DNA of 64,000 bases. Source: Patiriisocius_A hiemis. Lineage in GTDB: Bacteria > Bacteroidota > Bacteroidia > Flavobacteriales > Flavobacteriaceae. The stretch is from the NCBI RefSeq assembly GCF_031846325.1, contig NZ_JAVRHZ010000002.1:434001-498000 (forward strand), written 5' to 3'. Position 1 is the stretch's first letter. Each line of letters starts with the position of its first letter. The translations under genes were made by a program, and so were the position numbers. The notes under the pieces were generated by a model that worked only from the letters and a program-made list of their open reading frames with translations, did no database searches and had not been told where the DNA came from. This document shows, in pieces, positions 15,449 through 24,427 of this stretch.

Positions 15449-18400
15449 CTGTTTTCTTGAAATAAGTGTTTACTTTTTGCTTATAGTTTTCACGCAAAGG
15501 TAATGCCTCACGGTTTAGAACTTCGGTAGTATTAAAATATTTTTTTATATCCTCTGGGCTTAAACGTAAAGTATTAGAGTAGTCTTTGCTATTTGTTTGA
15601 GACTCTCTCTTTTCCTCTTGTCCTTGTTTAAAATCTGCTTTATCTAATTTTAACAATTCATACTTAAGATTAAGCATTTGTTCAAGTGTGCGTTCATTAA
15701 AACCTTTGTCTAGTAATTGCTGTTCAATACCTTCCATCTTTTTTAAGATGTCTCCACCTTTACCATCAAGACCTTCTTTACTTAGTTTGTCTTGAAGTTG
15801 TTGGCGAAGCTGTTGTTGTTGTTTGTATATTTCAAAGATTTCACCCATATCATCTTCACTAGGTTGCTCACCTTCACCTTCTCCATTACTTCCTTTCCCA
15901 TCTTTATTTCCTTTTCCGTCTTTGCCATTTTTCCCATCTTGACCTTCACCTTCTCCATCGCCGCTTTCTCCACTCTCTCCAGACTCACCTTCTCCTTCTC
16001 CTTTACCTTCACTTCCTTCTCCGGGTTTTTTTCCTTTACCTTTTTTGCTTCCTTCTTCCATTTTTTCTGAAAGACTTTCTTGTTTTTCTATTATGTCTGG
16101 CAGCTGAAACCCTTGACCCTTTCCTTTTCCTTTACCAGAGCCCATCATCATCATTTGGTTTTGCATACTATTCAACATATCGCTTAACATAATGGCCAAC
16201 TCATTTGCTCCTGTGACAGTATATTGCTGGCTAGAAATACCTTGTCTCATTTGGTTTTCGGCCAAACGCTCTAAGGACTTGTTAATATTGAAATCAACCT
16301 CGGTTAAAGACTCATTTATTTTTTCACTTAAAATAGGTTGTCTTAATGATAATGCAAATAAGCTGTCATCTATATGCTCAAAGTTTGATTTTAAATCATT
16401 TTGAATGTTAAGCTTTTTCCCAAATGTGGCGCTTCCATAGTCTGTAACTTTAAACTCCTCCATTAAATCTTCCTGTTCAAAAGAAAATACAACTAGATTA
16501 TCTAAAATTTGACGAAGCATTTCAACATCTTCTTCTATAGATTCCATTTGTCCAGCTGCCATTTGGGCTTGCATTTGTTTACCCATTTGCTTCATTTTTT
16601 GACCAGCTTTCTTTTGATTTTCTTTAGCATCACTTGGTTTTTGCTGTTCAAGTTTATCTGTAGCTTCTTGTTGCTCTTGCTCTACCTCTTTTTCATCTGC
16701 TTTATCTTGCTCAATTTCCATGGGTTCTTTTAGCGCTTCGTTCTCTTTTTGGAGCTCTTCCATTTCTTTTTGATATTCTTCAAACTCTTTGTTAAGTTTT
16801 TCTTGAGCTTCTTTAGTGTTTTCGTCTTCTGGTTTATTTGCTAATTGTTCTTGCTTTTCTCCTAATTTATAGAGCTCATCTGCTAGCTTTTCGGCCTTCT
16901 TAGTTACATAATAGCGCTTTGTAAGTTCAAGCAACTGTTCTAGATTTTTCTCTTGGTTTTTATTTTGCTTTGAGAGTTCCTCGAGTTTTTCTGTAAGCTC
17001 CTCTTTTTTTATTTTATCTTGAAGTTTTTCTAATTCCTCTAATAGCTTTTCATTCTCTTTAAGCTTCTCTTCATTGTTTTGTAAACGTTCTTTTAATTGT
17101 TCTTTAAAAGGGTCATCTTCTTTATCTTTCTGAAAATCTTCAAGGTTATCTTTTAACTCTTTACTGAAGTTTTTCATCATCTCCTCTTGCTGCTTTTGCC
17201 TTTTAATAAAGTCTTCTAGCTTCTTTTTGTCGTTATAATTAAGCTCCTTTTTCTCCTTTTGCGTTTTGCTTAATTCTTCTAAGCGTTGTTCTTGGTCTTT
17301 TAATTCCTCTAACGACTTGTTAAGCCCTTGAATAGATTCTTCCTGATTTTGAAGGTTCTCTTTTTCAAGTTCGCTTTCAGTTAACTTTCTGAAGTTATAA
17401 ATAGTAGATTTTGATGATTTATAGTTATGGATAACATCATTATCAAAAACTTCAAAATAATATTCGTAGGCAACGCCTTCTTTAAGTTCTAACTGACTAG
17501 GAAATGTATAAACAAATTGATCAATATTAGATTTGTTTACTGGAAGCTGTAGCTGTTGTTTTTTCTCTTGTTCTCCTTGCGGATAGTAAACCAACTGAAG
17601 TTTTGTAAGCCCGTAATCATCACTAACATTTCCTAAAAAATATATTTTTTGACTGTCTGTGCTATCCTTTTTAGACTCCATATCTATATCGGGATATTCG
17701 TCTTTAATAACACCTAATGTAAAAGAAAGGTTTTCGTATTCTTTAAGTGCTTCGTTAGAAGTTGTAAGCGCATAGTCTAGCTTACTATAGATTCCTTTTT
17801 TGTAGCTAAACGTCTTTTCTTCTTGTGTAAAACTGTATGACGTATCTCTCGTTTTTAGAAGCACCTCGGTGGTGTTTTTGGTGGCAACATTCCATTTTAC
17901 TTGGGTGCCTTCGGGAATAGTAGCATTACCAGAACTCTTTAGGACTTCGTCTTTTTTTCCAGTATAGCTCGGGTAATCTAGAACCATTTCAAAAGAAGTA
18001 AGTGAGGGTGTTTTTACCACAGTTACCTCATATTCTTGCGACCTTACAGAATTCCCTTGTAATTGAAAGCTAAAATCTTCAACAGGTTGGTTAAAGGTGT
18101 ATTCAAACAAACCAGGTGCTGTTTGTTGTAAATAATAGGTTTCATCATTGTATTGAATACTTACATTTTCAGGAATAGTGGTTCCGCTTGTGTTTACTTT
18201 TACGATGAAAGGCTTGTTCTCTATCGCAATTAAATTGTCGTTTAAAACTCTAAAACTAAAAGGCGCCGGTGGCTCATAAGCGGTTTGATAGTTTACTACA
18301 CGCTCATAGCTGGTAGAGAACATATTTTTATCACCTAATGCCGTAAAAAGTAAAAATATGATAACGGGAATTGCCGCATACTTTAAATACTTGCTGTTCT

Positions 18401-18842
18401 TTTTAAAACTAACTGCAGCTTTAAACTGTATGGGTTGGAGTTCATTTGCTTTTTGATCAATACTTGCAGCAAGTAACTCAGACTCTCTTTGGTTTTGGTT
18501 TAACTGTATAACATTTAGCAACTTATCGCTAACTTGAGGAAAGTGACTTCCTATAATTCTTGAAGCTTCTTCATAGGTGATTCCTTGTTGTAGCTTAAAA
18601 AGTTTCGCCAATGGGAATGCAATAAACCTAGTAAATAATGCAACTTCAACACCTACAAAAGACCAAAATAGAATTGTTCTTCCTGTGGGGTTAAGCCATA
18701 AAAAATATTCTACAAGGAGCGTAATGAGAAAGTATAGCAAGCCAATTGCAAAAAACAAGATACCCCCTTTGATTAACTCATTGGTATAATATTTTTTAAT
18801 AAATTGTTCTAGCTTTTGCTGAATGATGCTATATGTACTCAT
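15441..18842 (-). CDS. DUF4175 family giant membrane protein
   Basis: A 1133-residue protein typical of Bacteroidota. Two or three membrane segments lie in the first 170 residues (about 24-44, 52-74, 152-166). A large extracytoplasmic beta-rich region covers about 175-500. A very long Glu/Lys/Gln coiled coil covers about 500-760. A Gly/Glu/Lys low-complexity stretch (about 925-1010, GEGEGE and GKNGKDGKG repeats) precedes a short helical C-terminus. Function is unknown; the family is often annotated simply as DUF4175. It precedes and overlaps ybeY. The low-complexity part generates several false open frames in other phases. Confidence 0.88.
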   Translation of the reverse strand: MSTYSIIQQKLEQFIKKYYTNELIKGGILFFAIGLLYFLITLLVEYFLWLNPTGRTILFWSFVGVEVALFTRFIAFPLAKLFKLQQGITYEEASRIIGSHFPQVSDKLLNVIQLNQNQRESELLAASIDQKANELQPIQFKAAVSFKKNSKYLKYAAIPVIIFLLFTALGDKNMFSTSYERVVNYQTAYEPPAPFSFRVLNDNLIAIENKPFIVKVNTSGTTIPENVSIQYNDETYYLQQTAPGLFEYTFNQPVEDFSFQLQGNSVRSQEYEVTVVKTPSLTSFEMVLDYPSYTGKKDEVLKSSGNATIPEGTQVKWNVATKNTTEVLLKTRDTSYSFTQEEKTFSYKKGIYSKLDYALTTSNEALKEYENLSFTLGVIKDEYPDIDMESKKDSTDSQKIYFLGNVSDDYGLTKLQLVYYPQGEQEKKQQLQLPVNKSNIDQFVYTFPSQLELKEGVAYEYYFEVFDNDVIHNYKSSKSTIYNFRKLTESELEKENLQNQEESIQGLNKSLEELKDQEQRLEELSKTQKEKKELNYNDKKKLEDFIKRQKQQEEMMKNFSKELKDNLEDFQKDKEDDPFKEQLKERLQNNEEKLKENEKLLEELEKLQDKIKKEELTEKLEELSKQNKNQEKNLEQLLELTKRYYVTKKAEKLADELYKLGEKQEQLANKPEDENTKEAQEKLNKEFEEYQKEMEELQKENEALKEPMEIEQDKADEKEVEQEQQEATDKLEQQKPSDAKENQKKAGQKMKQMGKQMQAQMAAGQMESIEEDVEMLRQILDNLVVFSFEQEDLMEEFKVTDYGSATFGKKLNIQNDLKSNFEHIDDSLFALSLRQPILSEKINESLTEVDFNINKSLERLAENQMRQGISSQQYTVTGANELAIMLSDMLNSMQNQMMMMGSGKGKGKGQGFQLPDIIEKQESLSEKMEEGSKKGKGKKPGEGSEGKGEGEGESGESGESGDGEGEGQDGKNGKDGKGNKDGKGSNGEGEGEQPSEDDMGEIFEIYKQQQQLRQQLQDKLSKEGLDGKGGDILKKMEGIEQQLLDKGFNERTLEQMLNLKYELLKLDKADFKQGQEEKRESQTNSKDYSNTLRLSPEDIKKYFNTTEVLNREALPLRENYKQKVNTYFKKTDD

Positions 18843-18915
18843 AAACCTGTCCTAATATGCAAACATTAAAATTACGATTTTATTTTATAACAAAAATCAC
18901 TCCAAACCCATTATA

Positions 18916-19956
18916 ATGAAAGACTTAAAATATCTTGCTTCCTATACTATTCCAATAGTTGCTATGCTAGGATTGGTTTTAAAAAATTATTGGGCGTTTT
19001 TAACACCTGTATATGCTTTTGTATTGGTTCCTATTTTAGAAATAGCGTTACCTATAGAAACAAGTAACCTTTCCGAAGAAAAAGCACAAAACAAAGCTAG
19101 TAATCGTTTTTTTGATTTTCTATTATACTTAAACCTTCCTATTGTTTATGGGCTTTTAGGCTATTTTTTATGGAGCACTACAGTAGTTAACTATGAGGCG
19201 TATGAGTTGGTTGGGCTTATTTTCTCGGTGGGAATTGCTCTTGGTTCTAATGGTATAAATGTAGCCCACGAACTTGGACACAGGAAAACACAATGGGAAA
19301 AAACATTAGGTAAAATGTTATTGTTGCCTGCGCTCTATATGCATTTTTATATTGAGCATAATTTTGGTCACCATCAAAATGCAGCAACTAAAGAAGATCC
19401 TGCTAGTGCAAGATATAACCAATCTGTATATTCATTTTGGGTTACCTCAATGGTTAGACAGTATATAAGTGCATGGAAATTACAGAAGCAATTATTACAA
19501 CGAGGCAGCCAACCCTTTCTAAGCATAAAAAACGATATGCTTTGGTATAGTGTTTTTCAAGTAGCCTACTTATTAATTGTCTTATTTGTTTTCGGGCTTA
19601 CAGGGTTTATTGCCGCGTTATATATTGCGCTATCAGCAGCTATTTTACTAGAAACTATAAACTATATTGAGCATTATGGTTTAAGCCGGCTAAAAACTAA
19701 AAGCGGCCGCTATGAACGAGTAAAAGAGATTCATTCTTGGAATTCAAATCATGTTCTGGGGAGGGTAATGTTATATGAGTTAACGCGCCATAGCGACCAT
19801 CATTACAGAGCACATAAAAAGTACCAATTACTCGACTGTCATGAAACAAGTCCACAAATGCCTTATGGCTATCCAACCTCTATGGTTTTATCACTAGTAC
19901 CACCATTGTGGTTTGCAATAATGAATAAAAGAATTCCTATTGAAATGCGCGTCTAG
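18916..19956 (+). CDS. alkB: Alkane 1-monooxygenase (AlkB-type membrane di-iron hydroxylase)
   Basis: A 346-residue integral membrane protein with six or so membrane helices. All AlkB signatures are present: HELGHR at 118-123, EHNFGHH at 147-153, NYIEHYGL at 249-256 and RHSDHH at 291-296. The histidines bind the di-iron centre that hydroxylates terminal CH3 groups of alkanes or fatty-acyl chains. The NYxEHYG motif separates it from desaturases. No rubredoxin or rubredoxin reductase gene is adjacent, so electron donors must be elsewhere and the real substrate is uncertain. It is divergent from DUF4175 and 30 bases upstream of gltX, which has its own promoter. Confidence 0.88.
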   Translation: MKDLKYLASYTIPIVAMLGLVLKNYWAFLTPVYAFVLVPILEIALPIETSNLSEEKAQNKASNRFFDFLLYLNLPIVYGLLGYFLWSTTVVNYEAYELVGLIFSVGIALGSNGINVAHELGHRKTQWEKTLGKMLLLPALYMHFYIEHNFGHHQNAATKEDPASARYNQSVYSFWVTSMVRQYISAWKLQKQLLQRGSQPFLSIKNDMLWYSVFQVAYLLIVLFVFGLTGFIAALYIALSAAILLETINYIEHYGLSRLKTKSGRYERVKEIHSWNSNHVLGRVMLYELTRHSDHHYRAHKKYQLLDCHETSPQMPYGYPTSMVLSLVPPLWFAIMNKRIPIEMRV

Positions 19957-19961
19957 GATTG

Positions 19962-19969
19962 TATCTTTG
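19962..19969 (+). promoter_or_regulatory. Promoter -7 box (TATCTTTG) for gltX
   Basis: TATCTTTG with a TTG -33 element at 19940-19942, 19 bases upstream, and 17 bases before the gltX ATG. It overlaps the 3' side of the alkB stop region. Confidence 0.7.
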
Positions 19970-19986
19970 CCGCCTAATTATAAGTT

Positions 19987-21552
19987 ATGTCTTCAAAGGT
20001 AAGAGTTCGTTTTGCTCCAAGTCCAACTGGACCATTGCATATTGGTGGTGTAAGAACCGCTTTATTTAATTACTTATTTGCAAAAAAGCATAAAGGTGAT
20101 TTTATACTTCGTATTGAAGATACCGATCAAACAAGGTATGTGGCTGGGGCAGAAGATTATATTATTGAATCCCTTAACTGGCTTTCTATTCCTTTTGATG
20201 AAGGCCCTGGAAAAGACAAGGGCTACGGCCCATATAGACAAAGTGAGCGTAAACATTTGTACAAAGAATATGCAGATAAGCTTTTAGCTTCTGGAAACGC
20301 ATACTATGCTTTTGATACAGCTGAAGAACTAAACGAGCACCGCAAAAGTCATGAAGCCGAAGGGAAAACCTTTATCTATAACTGGCATAATAGAGAAAAA
20401 CTAAACAACTCCCTTTCGTTATCTGAAGGCGAAGTAACTGCAAAAATTGAAGCTGGAGAGCCGTATGTAATTAGGTTTAAATCTCCAACCAATCAAACAC
20501 TAAGCCTACAAGACATTGTACGAGGGAATATACAAATAGACACAAATGTATTAGATGACAAAGTGCTATTTAAAAGCGATGGAATGCCAACATACCACTT
20601 GGCAAACATAGTGGACGATCACCTTATGGAAATCTCTCATGTAATTCGTGGAGAAGAGTGGTTACCGTCGCTTGCTTTACATGTATTGTTGTACCAAGCT
20701 CTTGGTTTGGAGGCTCCAAAATTTGCTCACTTACCCCTAATTATGAAACCTGTTGGAAAAGGGAAGTTGAGTAAGCGTGATGGTGATAAGATGGGTTTCC
20801 CAGTATTCCCACTAGAATGGAAAACAGCAGATGGGGCTATTTTTTCGGGGTATAGAGAAGATGGGTACTTGCCAGAAGCTGTAATAAACATGTTGGCTTT
20901 GTTGGGTTGGAATCCTGGTACAGAACAAGAGTTATTTTCACTTAAAGAACTAATTGAAGCTTTTGATTTAGAAAAAGTAAACAAGTCTGGCGCAAAATTT
21001 AATCCGGACAAGACAAAATGGTTTCAGCAACATTACCTACAAGAACTAGACGAAGATGTTTTACTAGAGCGATTTTTGCCTTTAGTTACAAGTAAGCTAG
21101 ATAAAGAACCTAAAATAAGCGAAGACACTCTTAAAAAAGTACTAGCTTTTCATGAAAACGATGATTTAAAGTTTAAAAAAATTATTGCTTCAGTAAAAGA
21201 AAGAGCGACCTTTTTAAGTGACATTTGGGAACAAGCAAGTTTTTATTTTGAAGCTCCAAAAAGTTATAATGAAAAAGCTTCAGCAAAAGCATTTAAGGAG
21301 GGTACAAAAGAGATTTTAGAGAATGTGTTGTCGATTCTTGAGTCTACAGATGATTATTCAGAAGAAAATCTTTCAAAGCAAATTAAAGGCTGGATTACCG
21401 AAAATAATATTGGTTTTGGCAAAGTAATGATGCCTTTGCGATTAGCATTAGTAGGAGAAATGAAAGGCCCTGATGTGATTTTAATTCTCTCTATTTTAGG
21501 AAAAAGAGCCAGCACAGAGCGTGTTAAACAAGCTATTGATTTTATTTCTTAA
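19987..21552 (+). CDS. gltX: Glutamyl-tRNA synthetase
   Basis: A 521-residue class I aminoacyl-tRNA synthetase. The HIGH-type motif PSPTGPLHIGG is at 11-21 and the KMSKS-type motif KLSKRDG at 260-266. The IEDTDQTR, YRQSER and GEEWLPSLALH segments are typical of GluRS. An extra segment just after KLSKRDG (GDKMGFPVFPLEWK) is a Bacteroidota feature. It charges tRNA-Glu. The 3' end overlaps the convergent outer-membrane protein gene by 4 bases, with no terminator between them. Confidence 0.97.
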   Translation: MSSKVRVRFAPSPTGPLHIGGVRTALFNYLFAKKHKGDFILRIEDTDQTRYVAGAEDYIIESLNWLSIPFDEGPGKDKGYGPYRQSERKHLYKEYADKLLASGNAYYAFDTAEELNEHRKSHEAEGKTFIYNWHNREKLNNSLSLSEGEVTAKIEAGEPYVIRFKSPTNQTLSLQDIVRGNIQIDTNVLDDKVLFKSDGMPTYHLANIVDDHLMEISHVIRGEEWLPSLALHVLLYQALGLEAPKFAHLPLIMKPVGKGKLSKRDGDKMGFPVFPLEWKTADGAIFSGYREDGYLPEAVINMLALLGWNPGTEQELFSLKELIEAFDLEKVNKSGAKFNPDKTKWFQQHYLQELDEDVLLERFLPLVTSKLDKEPKISEDTLKKVLAFHENDDLKFKKIIASVKERATFLSDIWEQASFYFEAPKSYNEKASAKAFKEGTKEILENVLSILESTDDYSEENLSKQIKGWITENNIGFGKVMMPLRLALVGEMKGPDVILILSILGKRASTERVKQAIDFIS

Positions 21553-22211
21553 AAATAAATAGCCGCACCCAACACAATAGTGGAGCTATTTCCTTCAAAA
21601 TTTGTGTTCTCTAGGTTTTTATCGTTTAAAGCGCTTAGCATATTGCTTACGCCATATTGATATTGTGCGCTTAATCTAACGCCTTCTATACCAGCTGTAA
21701 TGCCACCTAAAACTCTAAAATTAACCTTGCTTATGTCTTCTATGTCTCTAGCAGTTATGGTATTGTAACCGTCAATAATATAACCTTCAAAGCGTTCACT
21801 TTGTAGTTTCATTTTTCCATTCACCTGTAATAAAGGTCCAAACTCTATACTTAAGTGGTGGCGAATAATATTGTAGCTTCCTAAAAAGTTTATTTGAACA
21901 CCTTGAATGGTATATTCTAGGCTTTGTTGATCTAGTCCTGTAATATCTCGTGCAGCAACTCCAATGTTTGAGTTAATAAAGTTAATTCCATAAATTAAAT
22001 CAAACTGATTTCTAAAAGCCCCTCTAGCAGTAAAGCCACCTGTAAAACCTGTGCCTTGTTCTGTAACCAAATCTGTAGTAGAAATATCAAATAATGTTAT
22101 ACCTCCAGTAAGCCCAAGCTTGTTATAATCGTCATAATTTCTTTGAGCAAACCCAAATTGAATAACAAAAAGAAAAAAAATAGTAACAAAACTCAGTTTT
22201 GAAAGACTCAT
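21549..22211 (-). CDS. Outer-membrane beta-barrel protein (PorT/OMP_b-brl family)
   Basis: About 220 residues with a cleavable signal peptide (ending near FGFAQ) and alternating strands ending in an aromatic residue (AAIYF), as in small outer-membrane barrels. The region LGLTGGITLFDISTTDL and the C-terminal GVRLSAQYQYGVSNML suggest the PorT-like beta-barrel family. Function is unknown. The frame is open to a TTG at 22220; the ATG at 22211 (MSLSKLSFV) gives a cleaner signal peptide. The gene has its own promoter with -7 and -33 elements, back to back with that of the SPFH gene. Confidence 0.75.
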   Translation of the reverse strand: MSLSKLSFVTIFFLFVIQFGFAQRNYDDYNKLGLTGGITLFDISTTDLVTEQGTGFTGGFTARGAFRNQFDLIYGINFINSNIGVAARDITGLDQQSLEYTIQGVQINFLGSYNIIRHHLSIEFGPLLQVNGKMKLQSERFEGYIIDGYNTITARDIEDISKVNFRVLGGITAGIEGVRLSAQYQYGVSNMLSALNDKNLENTNFEGNSSTIVLGAAIYF

Positions 22212-22231
22212 AGTGTACAAATTTAAAAGCG

Positions 22232-22239
22232 CAAAAGTA
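22232..22239 (-). promoter_or_regulatory. Promoter -7 box (TACTTTTG) for the outer-membrane protein gene
   Basis: Reverse strand TACTTTTG with a TTTG -33 element at 22261-22258, 18 bases upstream. The -33 element lies in the region just downstream of the opposing SPFH -7 box, so the two promoters overlap. Confidence 0.65.
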
Positions 22240-22243
22240 GCTT

Positions 22244-22251
22244 TATTTTTG
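22244..22251 (+). promoter_or_regulatory. Promoter -7 box (TATTTTTG) for the SPFH gene
   Basis: TATTTTTG matches TAnnTTTG, 35 bases before the ATG. It is only four bases from the opposing -7 box. Confidence 0.5.
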
Positions 22252-22286
22252 TATCTTCAAACTACTCTAATTCTAAATAACAAATT

Positions 22287-23297
22287 ATGGCAACAATTAT
22301 TTTAGCATCTCCTCTATTATTTATACCTATTATTGTAATTGCATTCTTTTTAGGAGTCTCTGTCTTCTTTATTGTAAAGCAACAAACGTCTGCGGTAATA
22401 GAAACTTTTGGTAAGTATAGTAGTATAAGAAATTCTGGTTTACAGTTTAAAATTCCTATTGTACAGCGTATTGCTGGTAGGGTGAATTTAAAAATTCAAC
22501 AACTAGACGTTTTGGTTGAAACTAAAACAAAGGACGATGTATTTGTAAGACTTAAAATTTCGGTTCAATTTCAGGTAATTAAAGACAAGGTGTATGACGC
22601 TTTTTATAAGCTTGAAAATCCGCACGACCAGATTACTTCTTATGTATTTGATGTAGTTCGTGCAGAAGTGCCAAAAATGAAACTAGATGATGTTTTTGAG
22701 CGTAAAGACGACATAGCTATTGCAGTAAAAGCAGAATTAAATGAAGCGATGAGTGATTATGGTTATGACATTATTAAAACACTAGTAACAGACATAGACC
22801 CAGATGTTCAAGTAAAAGCCGCTATGAACCGTATTAACGCTGCAGAGCGTGAAAAGGTAGCTGCAGAGTATGAAGCAGAGGCAGAACGTATTAAAATAGT
22901 TGCTAAGGCACGTGCAGAAGCCGAAAGTAAGAGATTACAAGGGCAGGGTATTGCAGATCAACGAAGAGAAATTGCCAGAGGACTTGAGGAAAGTGTAGAT
23001 GTGTTAAATAACGTTGGTATTAACTCTCAGGAAGCATCTGCTTTAATAGTAGTTACACAACACTACGATACACTACAGTCTATTGGTGAAGAGACAAATA
23101 CAAACCTAATATTATTACCTAATTCTCCACAAGCAGGAAGCAATATGTTAAACGATATGATTGCAAGCTTTGTTGCAAGTAATCAAATTGGTGAACAAAT
23201 GAAAAAAGAAAATGCAGCTAAAGGAATAGGGGCAAGGCCTAAGAAAAAGAGGACGCCACCGCCAAGCAGCTCTAGTGATACAGATGTATCGTTCTAA
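22287..23297 (+). CDS. SPFH/Band 7 family membrane protein
   Basis: A 336-residue protein: an N-terminal membrane segment (about 5-28), then the Band 7/SPFH domain (KQQTSAVIETFGKYSSIRNSGLQFKIP and VKTKDDVFVRLKIS-type strands), a long charged helix (AEREKVAAEYEAEAERIKIVAKARAEAESKR) and a Pro/Ser/Lys-rich tail. Such proteins oligomerise into scaffolds at the membrane and are often linked to protease or lipid-domain control. No NfeD partner gene is adjacent. It ends 4 bases before a strong bidirectional terminator and is monocistronic. Confidence 0.92.
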   Translation: MATIILASPLLFIPIIVIAFFLGVSVFFIVKQQTSAVIETFGKYSSIRNSGLQFKIPIVQRIAGRVNLKIQQLDVLVETKTKDDVFVRLKISVQFQVIKDKVYDAFYKLENPHDQITSYVFDVVRAEVPKMKLDDVFERKDDIAIAVKAELNEAMSDYGYDIIKTLVTDIDPDVQVKAAMNRINAAEREKVAAEYEAEAERIKIVAKARAEAESKRLQGQGIADQRREIARGLEESVDVLNNVGINSQEASALIVVTQHYDTLQSIGEETNTNLILLPNSPQAGSNMLNDMIASFVASNQIGEQMKKENAAKGIGARPKKKRTPPPSSSSDTDVSF

Positions 23298-23300
23298 AAT

Positions 23301-23333
23301 AAAAAAGGCTCCAAGTTGGAGCCTTTTTTATTT
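23301..23333. terminator. Bidirectional intrinsic terminator
   Basis: A 12-bp perfect stem (AAAAAAGGCTCC at 23301-23312, GGAGCCTTTTTT at 23318-23329) with a 5-base loop. T-runs on both strands serve the SPFH gene and the convergent DUF6327 gene. Confidence 0.92.
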
Positions 23334-23558
23334 TGATTTCTTTCCTCCAAAGAAGAGATCAACTATTTTAAGTACAGCAGCTTTCTTGGCAATTCCGCTA
23401 AGTATATTCATTAAGATACTAACAGGAGATAATAGGTTTTCAATTTGATCTTGTGTTTGAGAAAAACCCATTTTAAGTTCTTCTTGTTCAATATTGGCTT
23501 TAAGTTTGTAGTATTTGATATCTCTATCAAGCTCTTCGAAAGTAGTATATTGTTTCAT
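23328..23558 (-). CDS. DUF6327 family small protein
   Basis: About 76 residues (MKQYTTFEELDRDIKYYKL...), helical and rich in charged residues, ending in FFGGKKSK. I recognise it as DUF6327, a small Bacteroidota protein usually next to YtxH and holin-like genes; the function is unknown. The frame extends upstream to 23615 and into the holin-like gene, but the ATG at 23558 matches the family N-terminus and sits 13 bases after the stop codon of that gene. Third gene of a three-gene unit. Confidence 0.75.
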   Translation of the reverse strand: MKQYTTFEELDRDIKYYKLKANIEQEELKMGFSQTQDQIENLLSPVSILMNILSGIAKKAAVLKIVDLFFGGKKSK

Positions 23559-23571
23559 TTGTGTAAAAAGT

Positions 23572-23925
23572 TTAGTTTTCTTCAGTAAATAATTTTGAAA
23601 ATGCTTTAAGCACATTTCTCTCTATTGTTTTCTTACCGAAGAAGAAAACGAATGCCAGTATAAGTAGATAAAACCCTCCAATTATCAGGAAACCTAATGC
23701 TCTACTATCTAGCAGTTCTCCTATGTAAAAAGAGGCTGCAAAAGATAAAAACAAAAGCCCTAAGGTTATTAAGCATAGAATACTAAAAAAAAGTACAAAA
23801 GAAGATGTTGATTTTGCTACATATTTAAAAAGGCGAAGTCTGTAATACTCCGCCATGCTTTTGCTATATTCTTTAGCTTTATCACTTACAGATGTTACAT
23901 TTTCTGAAAGTTCATCTAATGCCAT
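23572..23925 (-). CDS. Phage-holin-like/DUF1469 membrane protein
   Basis: About 117 residues with an acidic N-terminal helix (MALDELSENVTSVSDKAKEY), two strong membrane helices (about 42-64 and 73-95) and a basic C-terminus. This is the layout of the holin superfamily III/DUF1469 (YqjE-like) proteins found beside YtxH. No lysis role is implied. The ATG at 23925 is one base from the YtxH stop codon, whereas the longer frame to 23970 would run deep into ytxH, so the shorter start is used. Confidence 0.8.
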   Translation of the reverse strand: MALDELSENVTSVSDKAKEYSKSMAEYYRLRLFKYVAKSTSSFVLFFSILCLITLGLLFLSFAASFYIGELLDSRALGFLIIGGFYLLILAFVFFFGKKTIERNVLKAFSKLFTEEN

Positions 23926-23926
23926 A

Positions 23927-24280
23927 TTATGCTGTAGCTTTGTTAGTGTTTGTTTTTTGAAGCTTTGCATTTTGTTTACGCAACGCTTCTAATTTATCTT
24001 CCATTGCTAATAAAATATCATCAGCTTTATAACTTGCTGAAGATAGTGTGTCCTCAAGCTTTTCTTCAAAACTTAATCTTGCTTTTTGAGCGCTTTCGCT
24101 TAAGCTAGATGATGTTTTTTTTATTTGCTTGTTTAATTTTTTTTGAGCTTTCTTGGTCTCTTTAGAAATTTTATTTCTTGTCTTTGATCCTTTGTCAGGA
24201 GCAAATAAAATTCCTAATCCTGCCCCTATTGCAGCTCCTGCTGCTAATGCTACTATTGTTTGTCCTGTGTTAGATGCCAT
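23927..24280 (-). CDS. YtxH domain-containing protein
   Basis: A 117-residue protein with a glycine-rich N-terminal membrane segment (ALAAGAAIGAGLGILFAPDKGSKTR), which is the YtxH signature, then a long Lys/Glu/Ser amphipathic helix and coiled coil. YtxH proteins are general-stress or envelope-associated in several phyla. It heads the leftward unit ytxH, holin-like and DUF6327; the spacing of 1 base to the next gene implies translational coupling. No TAnnTTTG box was found upstream. Confidence 0.88.
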   Translation of the reverse strand: MASNTGQTIVALAAGAAIGAGLGILFAPDKGSKTRNKISKETKKAQKKLNKQIKKTSSSLSESAQKARLSFEEKLEDTLSSASYKADDILLAMEDKLEALRKQNAKLQKTNTNKATA

Positions 24281-24427
24281 AATTTAGTTTTTATTAATTA
24301 ATATTATTATAGTATAAAATTAAGCATCATACATAAGAATCTCCGTTAATAGCTGGTTAATAAAGGGTTTACGACGCATAAACCTTTCTTAAATCAGCTG
24401 TATTTATGTTAAATAGTATTAAAAAAC

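Noticed and set aside
15782..16070. Lys/Val/Glu-rich and Phe/Ser/Thr-rich frames inside the DUF4175 gene
   Set aside because: They arise from the GEGE/GKG low-complexity repeat of the real protein read in other phases.
22909..22916. CACGTG in the SPFH gene
   Set aside because: Flanking bases do not match parS; it encodes part of the KARAE helix.
23572..23970. Phage remnant because of the holin-like protein
   Set aside because: The YtxH/holin-like/DUF6327 trio is an ordinary chromosomal cassette; no other phage gene is nearby.
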